A stretch of 64,000 nucleotides of DNA from Micropruina sp. (GTDB lineage Bacteria; Actinomycetota; Actinomycetes; Propionibacteriales; Propionibacteriaceae). The translations under genes were made by a program, and so were the position numbers. The first letter of the stretch is position 1; each line of letters starts with the position of its first letter. This document shows, in pieces, positions 62,717-64,000 of the stretch. The stretch is taken from assembly GCA_016711105.1 (NCBI GenBank), contig JADJTO010000005.1:186001-250000 (forward strand). Reading direction: 5' to 3'. The notes below the pieces were generated by a model. The model searched no databases. It was not told the origin of the DNA and worked only from the letters and a program-made list of their open reading frames with translations.

Positions 62717-64000
<1,284 letters not shown>

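Overview
This window is high-GC actinobacterial chromosome. Supporting signs are strong G/C third-position bias, GTG starts, many 4-bp ATGA gene overlaps, heterodimeric lycopene cyclases, a 13E12-type DUF222/HNH gene and a fused giant acyl-CoA carboxylase. Propionibacteriales or a related order is my guess and is not proven by the sequence. No rRNA, tRNA or CRISPR array was seen.

Layout. (1) 1-2.2 kb: + strand carotenoid genes (end of phytoene synthase, a Rieske/DUF5914 oxygenase, a DUF427 protein). (2) 2.2-8.4 kb: accessory stretch with a small membrane protein, degenerate tandem repeats, a DUF222/HNH (13E12) gene, a hipBA toxin-antitoxin pair and two unknown proteins. (3) 8.4-12.5 kb: tightly overlapping - strand carotenoid operon (two lycopene cyclase halves, methyltransferase, CrtU-type aromatising desaturase, FAD oxidoreductase); with region 1 it points to an aryl carotenoid of the isorenieratene type. 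(4) 12.7-13.9 kb: glycerate kinase. (5) 14.2-22 kb: histidine utilisation genes hutH-hutU-amidohydrolase-hutF-hutI and a divergent IclR regulator. (6) 22-29 kb: dodecin, NhaA, a patatin carrying an inserted EF-hand pair, a secreted protein, a GyrI-like protein, alanine dehydrogenase and a VOC protein. (7) 29-33.3 kb: MacAB-like ABC export operon. (8) 33.4-38.2 kb: GH13 alpha-glucosidase, FG-GAP secreted protein and LacI regulator, tied together by TACCGGTAAAG operators. (9) 38.3-46.1 kb: lipoprotein, subtilase, lactonase and a giant Ala/Glu/Arg coiled-coil protein. (10) 46.2-64 kb: Tag glycosylase, F420-type reductase, a fused acyl-CoA carboxylase of about 1830 aa, second FG-GAP protein, MFS transporter, CBM48 protein, UspA-AGCS pair, YchJ-like protein, NarL-type two-component system and the start of fumC.

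Two features cut across the map. First, two dispersed non-coding repeat families occur: a structured element of about 65-80 bp in three arrays (13.9, 35.2 and 47.6 kb, eight recognisable copies), and a palindromic hairpin with an ACTA loop at two convergent gene ends (14.2 and 53.7 kb) whose two copies show a compensatory base change. Second, more than twenty apparent frameshifts interrupt conserved genes. Most can be repaired by one base in a C or G run, so they look mainly like consensus indel errors. The hutU/amidohydrolase stretch is much denser and also has a nonsense codon, so true decay there is not excluded. Coordinates of frameshifted genes below span the whole repaired gene.
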